From: Cyclina sinensis
Taxonomy: Eukaryota; Mollusca; Bivalvia; Venerida; Veneridae
Reading direction: 5' to 3'
Assembly (NCBI GenBank): GCA_012932295.1
Contig: JAAONU010000010.1
Span: 26,178,987 to 26,242,986, forward strand
DNA length: 64,000 nt
The translations under genes were made by a program, and so were the position numbers. The first letter of the stretch is position 1, and every line of letters begins with the position of its first letter. The notes beneath the pieces were generated by a model. That model was not told the origin of the DNA. It worked only from the letters and a program-made list of their open reading frames with translations, and did no database searches. Positions 1 to 11,700 of the stretch are shown here, piece after piece.

Positions 1-520
1 TTTGCTTTTTCTGAGCCATAACGTCTTTATGCATGAAAGGAAGTTTGAATTCCTGAGCACTTTTGTTTACCTTGATGAGACTGCGAGTCACATCCAAGAA
101 CCAGGTTCATAGTTTAAAGGCCAAGGTCACAGTGATAGTAATGGTAAAAAATGTTTATGATAGGCATTGTATTTCTCAATTTTATAGGATGCTTTAACAC
201 CTTGACACATTTGTTCATCTTGACGAGACAGTGTGTCAGGTGCAAGACCTGCATCCTTAGCTTTAAGGTCAAAGTAGTAGTGATATATGTAAATTTTGTC
301 AGGCCGATTATTCTCAAAGTATAAAAGCCACAGATGTAAAACTTTGTCCGTAAGGTTCTCAGTAAGATGGAATGCACTGTGCAAGAAACATAAGTATAAG
401 ATTGACTTTGTTGAAACATCGCGAAAAGATAGAGGGCAGTTTGCAAAAGTGTAGACTACAAGACCCATAATTCTGTCTGGCTTAGATTTTGAATTTATTT
501 CCATTGTTTTAGTTTTATTT
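1..520. repeat. Dispersed repeat remnant with AGGTCA-type half-sites
   Basis: The stretch repeats phrases such as 'ccaaggtcacagtgatag' and 'taaggtcaaagtagtagtg', about 130-150 bases apart and degenerate. The same vocabulary returns at 57060-57350, so this looks like a copy of a dispersed tandem-repeat family rather than gene sequence. The short open frames here have no domain character. The TCAAGGTCA-like words resemble nuclear-receptor half-sites, but no function can be claimed. Confidence 0.4.
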
Positions 521-644
521 ACTAACATACATTTATTAATCATGTTGAAACATTGTGCAGTTTTAGGGGAGACATTAAGCATAAATACGCAGTACAAAGA
601 GCTGATCTCTACAAGGCCTTTTTTCACCTTTTTTTATACTTTTG

Positions 645-1290
645 TCCCCTATTTGTTTTTTATTGTTTTGTCTTATACTGCTATGTTGCGTTTGTTCTTG
701 TTTTGTTTTTTTCTGATATGTTGCGTTTGTTTTTGCTTTGTTTTTTACTGATATGTTGCGTTTGTTCTTGCTTTGTTCTATACTGATATGTTGTGTTGGT
801 AATTGTTTTGTTCTACACTGAATTGTGTTTGTTCTTGCTTTGTTCTAAACTGATTTGTTGTATTTGTTCTTACTTTGTTAGACACTGATTTTTTGTGTTT
901 GTTCTTGCTTTTTTCTTCTCTGCTTTGTTGTGTTTGTTCTTACTTTGTTCTATACTGATATGTTGTGTTTGTTCTTATTTTGTTCTATACTGATATGTTT
1001 TGTTTGTTCTTATTTTGTTCTATACTGATATGTTGTGTTTGTTCTTACTTTGTTCTATACTGATATGTTGCTTTTTTTCTTGCTGTGTTTGTTTGTTTGC
1101 TTTGGTTCTGTACTGCTTTGTTGTTTTTGTTCTAACTTGATGCTGTACTGCTGTTTTTCTTACTTGTTCTATACTGCTATGCTGTTCTGTAATGTAATGT
1201 TATGCTTGATTTTGCTTTGTTCTACACTGCTATGATTATTTCTTGTGTCTTGCTTTTATCTACTTTGCTCTTATGTTATGTGTTTTGCTT
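645..1290. repeat. Minisatellite, about 35-bp unit, T-rich
   Basis: A pyrimidine-rich tandem array built on a unit like 'tgatatgttgtgtttgttct' followed by 'tactttgttctatac', about 35 bp, roughly 18 degenerate copies. The strand asymmetry (almost no A on this strand) opens small hydrophobic frames, which I read as artefacts. Confidence 0.75.
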
Positions 1291-1637
1291 TGTTCTACAC
1301 TGCGATAATGTATTGCGAGAGACTGAACTATTTTCCATTGTTTACCTTCAGTACCGGACGTACTGTGAGTCATTGGCATCTAAGTCTTCATTCAGTCTTA
1401 CTGTGTTAATATTTCTTTTATTCTACTGACTTGGACTGAGAAGTCAATGTTTCTGTCAAATTACTTTTTCATTTGTTTTTTATTTTTTTATCATTTATTT
1501 CATACTTCATGAATATTATACATTGAACAAATATTTGACGTATACATAAAAATGTTTTCAAAGTATTTATCAACAAAGTTCATTTTAATCAAGTGATTTA
1601 ACGGTTTTATTCATGAAGCTTTTTTCTCTTAAAATAC

Positions 1638-1740
1638 TCTTTCACACACGCACACACATATATACACCCACACTTATTTGAGCTTTCACATCCATTCACA
1701 CATACAGGCTATCACGCGCACACTCAAGTACACTAACATA
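1638..1740. repeat. CA-rich microsatellite
   Basis: Interrupted CA/CACACG dinucleotide-rich simple sequence lying just outside the left end of the LINE. No gene is visible between 1290 and the LINE. Confidence 0.6.
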
Positions 1741-1877
1741 CGACCTGGGAGCCAGTTGGTAAATTGCATAGATAACATCCCTTTTTTCTCCACCCCTCAT
1801 TTTTTTGATGATATAATTTAAAAGAAAGAAATATATTCTTTCTAAATATATTCCTGTTCAAAAACTGTGTTTTATTC

Positions 1878-4800
1878 TTAGAGGATACATTGCCATTTTT
1901 GTTTATGTTCTTCTAGTTTATCATTTGATATTGCAATATGTTCTTCAACAGAAAGTTTTTCTTCAAAAAAATGTAGAAAGTTCCTAAAAAGAGGGACTGT
2001 TTCTCTATGTTTACTAATAAAAATAAAGTATTTTGCCAATAAAATTATATATTGTAGTGCCCTTTTATATTGTTGCTTTTCAACATTAAGAAAGCATATT
2101 TTTTCGTAAGTGACTTTTTCATTTATGTTTTTCTCTATTAGGTATTCATTTAGATTTTTCCAAAAAATCTGCACAAAATTACACTTCCAAAACAAGTGCT
2201 CTAAATATTCTATATACATTGAACAAAAAAAACATAGATTTGTGCTTGTAATTTTTTGTATCAATAAGCTTTTGTTTGTTGGTAGAATTCTTAATATAAA
2301 TTTATATTGAAAATTCCGCAACACAGTATCTATAGTGCTTTTTGCTATATTTCATACATCTGTCAAAAATTCATTATTTTTTAACTTTTCTTTTATTTCT
2401 TTTTCGTCAAAGTCGCATTTAAAAATTAGTTTTCTTCCAAACTGATTTAATTTAGATAGATAGATGTCTTTTAAAGCAGATTTTGTATCCTGATTATAAA
2501 TTCTTTTAACCCATGATGCTCGAAGAGATAAAACGTATTTCTTTATATCGATCATTTTTAGACCTCCTTTTGGATAAGGTTGTTTTATGGTATTTCTCTT
2601 TATCTTATCTGGTTTACCATCCCACAGAAATTTATAAGCTAGATTTTCAACATAATTTAGGGTTTTTTCATCTATATTTGGTATAATCGAAATAACGTAT
2701 ATTAGTTTTGGAAGAGCAAATGTTTGAATGACTGTAATTTTTCCCAAGAGTGTGAGTTTCCTATGCTGCCATTGTTTGAGACAGTTTTCATATTCTATAA
2801 GTTTGGGTAGCAGATTTTGTTTATAAGCAATTTGCGTCTGGTTAAAAAAATTGATTCCTAATGTTTTTGCTTTTGTTGATGTCCATACGAAACCTCTTTT
2901 TTTGAGGTACTCTCTATCTGTATATTGAAGAGTACCTCCTCTTAAAACTATACATTTTTTGTTATTTAGATATAATCCTGATGTTAAACCAAAGTTATCT
3001 AAAACACTTACTAGAGTCTGAAATGATTTTTGTGTACCGTCGGTTACAAATGTAGCATCATCCGCGAAAAGTATGTTCTTAATTTCACAGTTTTTCACTT
3101 TCAATCCTTTTATGTCTGGCGTGTTTTGAACAATATTAGACAGAAGTTCAATGTATAAAATGAAAAGATAGGGTGAAAGGGGGCAGCCTTGTCTCCTCTT
3201 TTAATATTAAAAAAAGGAGAAAGATGTCCGTTGCTAATGACACAGCTTTTTGCATCGGCATAAAACAGTTTTATCCAGTTTATAATAGACTGACCAAATT
3301 TCCAGTGTTTTAATGTATCAAACAAAAAATCGTGATTTAAACTGTCGATTGCCTTTCTAAAGTCTGTAAAGAAAAATATTGCTTCACTTGGGTATTTTTC
3401 TAAATCCTCAAATATTTCAAAAAGAAGTCTAATATTTTCTTGGATGTTACGCCCTTTGACAAAACCTGTTTGTGTTGGTTCTATGATAAGGGGTAAAATT
3501 GTCTTTATTCTGTTTGCAATGACTTTTGCGGCTATTTTATAGTCTGTATTTAAAAAGGTAATAGGCCTCCAATTTTCTAAAAGCAGTGTATCTTTATCTG
3601 GTTTGGGTAACATGGTAATAAGACTCTGTTTCTGTAATTCGGTTAGATTGTTTTTTTATAAGAGTAATTTATCGATTTAATGTAAAACATTTTAAGTCAT
3701 TCCAGAATATTTTGTGAAATTCTGATGTTAAGCCATCTGAGCCAGGACTTTTATTATTTTTCATTTCTTTTAGAGCCATTGTGCATTCTTTTTCAGTAAG
3801 AATGTCGCCTTTACATTTTTCATTATCTTGTGTTGTAAATAGCTTCATGTTAGCATTAAAGAAGTTATACTTCGATGACCCTGATTCTTTATACTGATAG
3901 AGTTTTTCAAAAAAAGATTTTTGTTCATCTAAAATTTGTTTTTCATCTGTGATTATTTCACCTTTTACCAATAATTGAGTTATTATTTTTTTCTCAGCAT
4001 TGTATTTTTCTAAATTTGAAAATTATTTACTGTTTTTTTTTTTCGTTATATTCTATTTGTTCTGCTTTTGATCTTATGATTATACCATCTTATTGTTTTT
4101 GTAACATGTTGTCTAACTCTGTCTTTAAAATAGTTAAATTCTCTTTATATGATTTAATCTCATTATAATCTGTTTTATTCAAAAGTTTTTTTTCTATATT
4201 TGAAAATTCTTCTTTTAATTTCTTTTCTTTTTTTACACTCTCTTTTTTCTAATATGCCGAATATTTAATTGTTTCGTTTCTAATATTGCCTTTGATTATT
4301 TCCCATAAGGTATTTGGGTTTGAATCTTTGTTTATTTCTGCGGTCTCTTTAATTGATTTTTGTATATTATCTTGGTAAGTTTTATCAAACAATAAACTAT
4401 TATTTATTTTATTTTTATAAAATATCCTTTCCCCCTTGTTTGGTTGGAGATTGATAGGAAAAGGTCAACTAGCGAGTGATCAGAATTAAAGCCAATTTGT
4501 TTTTCTGTTTTTAAGGTTTTATTTAATAACGTATCTGATATAAGAAAATAATCTAATCTCGAAAAAATTATCGGTGAACTATTTGAATGCCAAGTATATT
4601 TTATCATTTTTTCATGTTTGATTCTCCATATATCTACCAATTAAAAATATTCCTTTAAATCTGAAATCAACTGTCTGCATTTAGGATGAGATTCTAAATT
4701 ACCATTCTTTTTATCAATTTGTGGGTTTACAACTGTATTAAAGTCCCCGCCTGTAATTATATTTTTTCCGTCTTTTTCCTTTAAGAAGTCTCTAAGTATT

Positions 4801-5162
4801 TGGAATATATGCTGATCATCCTTATTAGGGCCGTAAATTGTTACTTTAAGAAGTTCCAAGCTATTTATTGTTATTTCGATAGCTATTAATCTGCCCGGTA
4901 TTATTTCCTGAAATGAAATGTTGTATTTGTTTAGATTTTCGCCTACTAGTATACCTACACCAGCGCTATTTGAACTATTGCCGCTAAAAAAAGCCGGATT
5001 TCCCCATTCATTTTTCCACGCCGTTTTTGTATCATTTACACAGTGAATCTCTTGTAATAGATAAATATCATAAGATTTTTGCCGAAGCCATGTAAACATT
5101 CTTTTCCGTTTAAGTGAATCTGTAAGTCCTCTAACATTAAATGTACATATTTTAGCTGTCAT
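1878..5162 (-). pseudogene. LINE ORF2 (endonuclease + reverse transcriptase), broken
   Basis: The product would be the retrotransposon polyprotein that nicks DNA and copies the element's RNA. Starting at 5162 the reading begins with an apurinic-endonuclease-like domain: 'CTFNVRGL' near the start, 'LLQEIHC' about 35 residues on, and 'GGDFNTVVNP' before 4700, then 'SDHSLVDL' (near 4460). The reverse transcriptase follows in pieces at 3971-3669, 3613-3110 and 3104-2352; 'NWRPITFLNTDYKI' and 'FADDATFV' (the catalytic aspartate pair, about 3060) are diagnostic. The C-terminal piece 2324-1878 has a C-x2-C...H-x3-C-like knuckle ('CFFC', 'HLFWKC') as in zf-RVT proteins. At least five frame breaks or stops separate the pieces, with an especially degraded stretch at 3972-4400. 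Confidence 0.85.
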
Positions 5163-6940
5163 TTTATAATTGTGTTACTTTAGTAAAGACATCTATATGA
5201 GGGGTGGAGAACATTAAAAGTATTTTCTAAAGTATTCATATTAATTAAAGGTATGTTTAAGGCAAGGTCTAACCTTTTCCTTTCGCAAAATACTATTTAA
5301 AAAAATTACTACTGTATGTTAAATACATAAATCTTTCTGTACGTAAAAAAACTGAAAATAATGCTCATAAAAATCAAAAGGTTATAGAAAAAATTTCAAA
5401 AGTTTTTCTGAGCAGAGGTAAAGCTATATATTAACCTGGCAGCAAATAATGTCTAGCATGATTTCAACGCATGTTTTCTCATAAATACACAATGTTTTAT
5501 AACAACTCCACTTGAAAAGCAAAAAAAAAAAAACATTAGTATGATTTAACTATAAAAACACTGCGCTTCATATTATGGCTGAATACACATAGTTAAAAGC
5601 GCGACTTTACTTTATTTAACTATCCGTTTAATTGAGTATCAACAGTCTTTTTTTTCACAGAGTATTATTTTGGCTTTCATGATTGTACTCGGAAAACTAA
5701 ACAAAAAAAAGTTCATACGTTCTTTGGAAGGAATATTCCCTTTAAAAAATACATGCAGCGATTCTATGTATTCAATTTTTTAAACTGTAAATTGATTTCT
5801 TTTATAGTATTTATAAAAAATTGTAATAGTATAGTAAAATTGTTATGTCTTGATACAATGTATAACAATTATAGCCTGTTGCTGTAGCTATATGTTAATA
5901 TAAGTAAAAGTATTAATCACTATATTATATTCTAGAAGATTTTTCCACAGTTCATTTAATCATCAAAAATATAAACGGAAAAAAAAACTGCAAAAAAAAA
6001 CAACTACAAAAACATTCCATTACATTTGCTAAACGATTATTCTCAATTAATACATTCTTAACTACTTTAATACATCTCTGTCAATACAGTACGACGCAGT
6101 CACATCAACAATTAATATGCACAAGTAATTTAGGAGTAAGAAAAAGAAAAAAAATAGCGTCTAGCATGATTTCAACGCATGTTTTCTCATGAATACACAA
6201 TGTTTTATAACAACTCCACTTGAAAAAAAACAACAACAAAAAACATTAGTATGATTTAACTATAAAAACACTGCGCTTCATATTATGGCTAAATACACAT
6301 AGTTAAAAGCGCGACTTTACTTTATTTAACTATCCGTTAAATTGAGTATCAACAGTCTTTTTTTTCACAGAATATTTTTTGGGCTATCATGATTGTACTC
6401 GGAAAACTAAACAAAAAAAAGTTCATACGTTCTTTGGAAGGAATATTCCTTTTAAAAAAAATTACATGCAGGCATTTTATGTTTTCAGTTTTTGAAACTG
6501 TATATTAATTCCTTTTATAGTATTTATAAAAATTGTAATAGTATAGTAAAATTGTTATATCTTAATACAATGTATAACAGTTATAGCCTTAGAGAATACT
6601 ACAAAAAACACTACAAAAACATTCCATTACTTTTGCTAAACGATAATTTAATTAATACATTTTAACTACTTTAATACATCTCTATTAATACAATACAACG
6701 CAGTCACATCAATAGTTGATATGCACAAGTAATTCAGGAGTAAAAAATAGATCGATTGACATAATAATGGTAAAAAGATGACCTTTCTTTTTAAATATAT
6801 CAGCTTGTTAAACATGTTCATGTATATAACTACTGAAAAAAAGAAATACAAAAAACATGACATTTTACTCGCTGTACAAACAAATGACATACAGGTAAGT
6901 ATTGTACACGTCAAAAGTACAGTAGCAGTTTGTTACACCT
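5163..6940. repeat. LINE inter-ORF spacer with internal tandem duplication
   Basis: A block starting 'gtctagcatgatttcaacgc' at 5451 recurs at 6159, so the unit is about 708 bp. The second copy ends near 6750 and is about 100 bp shorter, lacking most of 5875-6000. Agreement is close along the rest, including the poly-A/T runs. No convincing coding frame was found. It separates ORF1 from ORF2 on the minus strand. Confidence 0.8.
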
Positions 6941-8023
6941 CTAGGCGGTGGCAAGATTTATGTCATTGTGATCAGTTTCAGGCCATGGTAAGTCAAGCCA
7001 GTCTTGATATTCATTGAAAGTGACTTTTTTCACTTTTCCATCTTTTCCTTTGTAGTATATTATACCATTTAAAGTACATGCTGTTTCTACTTCATCAGGT
7101 TGTTTCTTTCTAACACTGGCAAGTACTTGCTGGTTAAGGTTTGTAAGGTCCTCATTTACAAAAATTCCGGAGCCCTTCAATTGTTTTTTCTTTCGCAGAA
7201 AATAGCTTCCTTGCTGTTTCTAGAGAAGAACTTTACTATGACTTGTCTTGGTTTCCCTCTTTTTGATATTCCTACTCTATGCGCAATTTCAATTTCACTT
7301 ATAGAGAGCTTAAGACCTGGCATTCTTGCATTAAGTTCTTTTACAACTTTGCTTTCTGTTTGATATCTGGTTCCATTTACATTTTCGGGTAGCTGATCGA
7401 TTCTGATGTTGTTTATTCTACTATATTGTTCTTACTTGTTTAGCTTATCACAAAATTGATTTTCATTTTTACTTATCATTTCTTTTAAATTGTCATTTTC
7501 TCCCTTCTGATAATTAAGTTGATCTTCCAGACGTTTGACTTCTGTTCTTAAATTGCCGTTTTCGCTCTCTTTTTCATAAAGCTTACCCTCTAGAATATCA
7601 ATTCTGTGTGAAACTGATTTTAGAAATTCCTCCTTCATTTGAGCGAATCTTCTTTGACAATTGATCTCAAACTTCCATCTTCTTTTGAAACCATATTTGA
7701 CATTTTTTTGTTCAACTCTGTTATCTGTCTGGAAATCTGTCCTATTTCATTGTGTAAATCATGAGTTGTATTTTTTTGTGTTTTTTCGTCATCTTTTTGT
7801 ACAATTGCCATGTTTTCACTTTCCTAGCTTTTCTTCTTTTTTCTTTTTTTTTCTTCTTTCTTTTTGTATCCTCGGGACTAACAATGTTTGTGCTACTGTC
7901 AAGTATACTGCTGGCACTACTTAATGGTGCACGTTTTCGTTTCTTGTCTGTGTCTATGTCGAGATTTAAGCTTTCTTCCCTAGCTGGATCTTCGTTTCTT
8001 AGCTTTTTTGACATTTGTACCAA
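6941..8023 (-). pseudogene. LINE ORF1 (coiled-coil RNA-binding protein), broken
   Basis: Reading the minus strand from 8023, a basic Lys/Arg-rich N-terminal stretch (about 7840) leads into a heptad-like coiled coil at 7638-7432 ('ILEGKLYEKESENGNLR'), then an RRM-like/C-terminal part at 7431-6941 containing 'IAHRVGISKRGKPRQVIVKF'. That word is typical of L1/Tx1 ORF1 proteins, which bind the element RNA. The frame breaks between 7742 and 7638 and again at a stop near 7434, so it cannot be translated as one protein. The gap of 1.8 kb to ORF2 is atypical. Confidence 0.75.
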
Positions 8024-8230
8024 GTAATGTTACTACACTTTTTTCTTGCAGTATACTTTGAATAAACCAGAGTAACGGTATTCCTGCTGGTACCCTCGTT
8101 CAATGTTTATTTAATACTGACAGTTAACAGTACAAATACATAAGCAGAGTGACTTATCTCCACAGTAATTGAAAAACGACTTACATTGGTTTTCCTCCAA
8201 TCCAATTTAGAAAAGGTTAGACCTTACCAC

Positions 8231-8623
8231 TATGGTTTTTATTTATCCATTCAAAGCGTTTTTCCTTTTGAAAAAGACACATATCCTACAACTCCAATGT
8301 TTTTCTTTTCATATACAATTGCTTATTTCAAGGTAAAAAATTCCTATTTTGTCCAATAAAAAGCACAAAAATAAAACATTTTCCAGAGCTCAAAAACACA
8401 CAGGACTTCACCAGCTGGTCATTTGTTTTTTAATTAATTCACACTTTTTAAGTAAATTTTAGATTATATACATGAATACCGATAATAAACCGATATAACT
8501 GAAATGGTACTGTCGAATATACAAGTTATTTATCAGAAAAAAACACATTGTTGGTTTGGTTTTGCAGACACGTGAATTAAATATTGTTTAGATAATACTT
8601 TTACATAAATATCTCTGATACAG
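8231..8623. other. Intron or upstream sequence, nothing recognised
   Basis: AT-rich sequence between the LINE and the first visible gene 1 exon. It ends in a plausible acceptor (AG at 8622-8623). No further exon, promoter or repeat was recognised. Confidence 0.4.
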
Positions 8624-8761
8624 ATATTGATGAATGTAAGAACAATACATCCTCCTGTCTGCACTCCATCGGCTGTAAGAATTCACGGGGAAGTTGGGAA
8701 TGTGTTTGCAAAGAGGGTCAAAAAGAGAATGCCATAAATGAAACCAGTCGCCAGTGTGCAG
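8624..8761 (+). CDS. Gene 1 exon: calcium-binding EGF module
   Basis: A phase 1-1 exon of 138 bp encoding one EGF module beginning D-I-D-E-C, with six cysteines and 'GSWECVC' near the end. The D-x-D-E-C start is the calcium-binding EGF signature. The donor at 8762 is the founder sequence of the 22-bp array that follows. Confidence 0.85.
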
Positions 8762-11700
8762 GTATTGTGTGATGTGTCTGCAGGTATAGTGTGATGTGTA
8801 TGCAGGTATTGTGTGATGTGTCTGCAGTTATTGTGTGATGTGTCTGCAGTTATTGTGTGATGTGTCTGCAGTTATTGTGTGATGTGTCTGCAGTTATTGT
8901 GTGATGTGTCTGCTACATATAGTCATTGAAATATTCTTTCAAAAACGTTGCAACTATTGTACAAGTATTGCTTTGTCAATATCAATTATAAAATTTCTAA
9001 CAAAAAAAGAATTTAAATTTAAGACACATGACCTAATTCTGGTCCGATAGATGTTCTTGTTTTATCAATCTGTAAATTTTAGAGGGAATATATTATTTTT
9101 ACTGTAAAAACGACGAATTAATATATACTGTTCTTGTACAGGTGACTACCAGTACGTTGCCACGGTTAGCTTCAACTTGAAGGGAGAGATCAAAGATGTC
9201 GGAATAATAACGGAGGCAATTATAGAGAAGGTAAGTGAGCTAATTAGATAATTACTACAGGAAGATTTCTTTACTGTTTGTTAGTAATAAGAGGCATATG
9301 TTTGTCAACAGGCACAATATTGAACAGTTGTTCTTTGTGTCTTTTTAATTACATCAACAACTACAGATATAATCGACTGTTGCACTTTGCAGACTTGGTT
9401 AACATTATAAATGCTACGTTTGTCTAGGGTAGCGGTTTGAACCATGTTTCTCAAATGTGATGAAGTGGCAGTTTTCAAATAAGGAAATATAGCAAAGATT
9501 ATTCTGATCTGATAGATAGATATTTTAAAGCACAAATTACTTTTTGTACTTTTATGTTTTTAATTAGATCAAGGATATATATACTGAGGCATTAAATGAC
9601 TCAAGTGTTTGGATTGAATTACTAGAAATCAAAGGACTTCCTGCTTCTGCGAGGTAATTTCACTATCCAGTTATATAATTATTACCTTTTTATACGTCCG
9701 TTTGAAAAAAACAGGTCATATTATGGGGACGCCCATGGCAGGAGGGCTGGCTGGCATATATTTCTAAATTCAGTATTTACGTTTAGACTGTTTTCTGTTG
9801 TCTGTCCTCTATATTATTGTGTTTTGTCTTTGGCAGCTGTTAAACTTGCAGCTTGAAAGTGTATTATCAATTAGATCAAACTTAGAAGGTAACTGAGAGG
9901 GTTCATTAATTTTGAAACATAATTATGGTTAATTAATTTTGATACATTATTAGGGTTAATTATTTTTTAAACATAATTAGAGCTACTTCTGTTTATAGGA
10001 CAAACAGATCAGTAGCCAGCCCATCCCATGATATCACGGCTGACTATATCGTTCACTGCAAGGAAGAGAAAAGTACAACAGAACTGAATGACTTTGAAAA
10101 CGTATATACGAAAAACTGCCAAAATGAGAAGAAAGTTTGTAATGATGAAATCGACGGCTATCCAATGGTGCTTCATGCTATACAGACTAAGAACAGTAGT
10201 GAAATATGTAATACAAAAAAGAATATTTGTGATAGGAAAAGTTCAGTTTGTAAAAGTAACAATGGATTTCTCCAGTGTGAATGTAGAAAGGGGTATGAAC
10301 CAGCAGAAAAAAGCATCCTACAATGTAACGGTATGCATATTTAATCTATAAATACAAATTCGTTTAAATGTAGATATTTACATCACTCATCCAGCTCAGC
10401 TGGTATAGGGACAAATGGAGTGAGGACGCAGATTCTGACTCACTTTTACGTTTTTGAGAAATATATGTTGGTAGACTTTCACCTGAGGACGAGGTCTGCT
10501 GAAACAGATAATTTTTACCTTTACTTTATCTTTCATTTTCTACGATATCAAATAATTCATTATATTTAGATATTATAGTATCGATTTGGGGGCGTGGAAA
10601 TTTCCATGCTTCGCATGATACATATGCGCCTCGTATCATATATTTCACTTGACTATCTAACTTTGTTACGATCATTGACGAAGCAGGCGTAGAAATTTCA
10701 GACCACAAAAAAAATTTTTGAAAGCGTGGAAATTTCCACGGTAAAATGCCTCTATTCTCAGATGTTTAAAAATGTTTTAGATTAATTATTCATTTTGTTT
10801 TCATTTCATATGCTGGCTACCTTTAGGTTTTAATTTTTAATCGAATTAGTTCAATTTCGTTATGCCTAAATCTGATTTTTCCCAAAATATCAGATTATGC
10901 ATTACACATTTCGTACGAGGCGTGGAAATTTCCACTCTTTTCTTTAAAACTATTATAGAATCGATTTGTTGGCGTGGAAATTTCCACGCCTCGTATGAAA
11001 TGGGTATTACATAATAATCTGATATTCAGAAGTATACAATTTCAAGCGTGGAAATTTCCACGCTTTTCTTTAAAACTATTATAGAATCGATTTGTTGGCG
11101 TGGAAATTTCCACGCATGAAATTGTATACTTCTGTCTCATTATTGTAAGATTTACAGTTATTAAGATACAATCATCACATATCTCAATCGTGGAAATTTC
11201 ATTTGTTAGATCATTTTGTTAGATTCCAGTTTTGTATTATTTTTTTACATGATTTGTAAATAAATGATATTATTCTTTTACATATAGTGTGTTGTGTTTT
11301 CTCCAATACTTTTGGGTGTTGAATAAAGCGTGGAAATTTCCACGGGGTGTAAAATTTGGCAATAATTCATTAAGATTTATTTGTTAATTTATTATTTAGG
11401 GCGTGGAAATTTCCACGCACGATAGAAATTTCGCAATATTTCGTAAGATTTTGTTGCTATTTTCTGATATATGGCGTGGAAATTTCCACGGTTTGTTCTA
11501 AAATTAAGTAAAAAATGGTGTTAAAAATCGCGTTTTTGATTCCCCAAAGGAGGATTTAGGTGTAAAATCCTCTTTTTAAAAAAAATCGAATTATTTGATC
11601 TTTTAAATATTTTATCTTTTAGTGCATCGAATAATCAACAAGACTCAGTATAGGTAATGGACATACGCATAGAAGAAATAAAAAAAATAAAATATGGGCA

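Larger units (their letters stand above)
1786..8230 (-). mobile_element. Non-LTR retrotransposon (LINE, Tx1/L1-like), decayed
   Basis: On the minus strand, an ORF1 region (8023-6941) is followed by an ORF2 region (5162-1878) with endonuclease, reverse transcriptase and a C-terminal zinc-knuckle-like part, the order of a Tx1/L1-clade LINE. Both ORFs carry frameshifts and stops, so the copy is not autonomous. The spacer between the ORFs is about 1.8 kb, unusually long, and contains a tandem duplication. Ends were placed at inverted repeats found just outside the coding parts (1786-1800/5197-5211 and 5261-5280/8210-8229); true termini and target-site duplication were not established. It lies upstream of the first visible gene 1 exon, presumably in a gene 1 intron. 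Confidence 0.8.

Noticed and set aside
1..520. Nuclear-receptor response elements
   Set aside because: The AGGTCA words are part of a dispersed repeat family also present at 57060-57355, so their occurrence is not evidence of regulation.
7742..8023. Lysine-rich host protein
   Set aside because: It is the N-terminal part of the LINE ORF1, on the same strand and directly upstream of its coiled coil.
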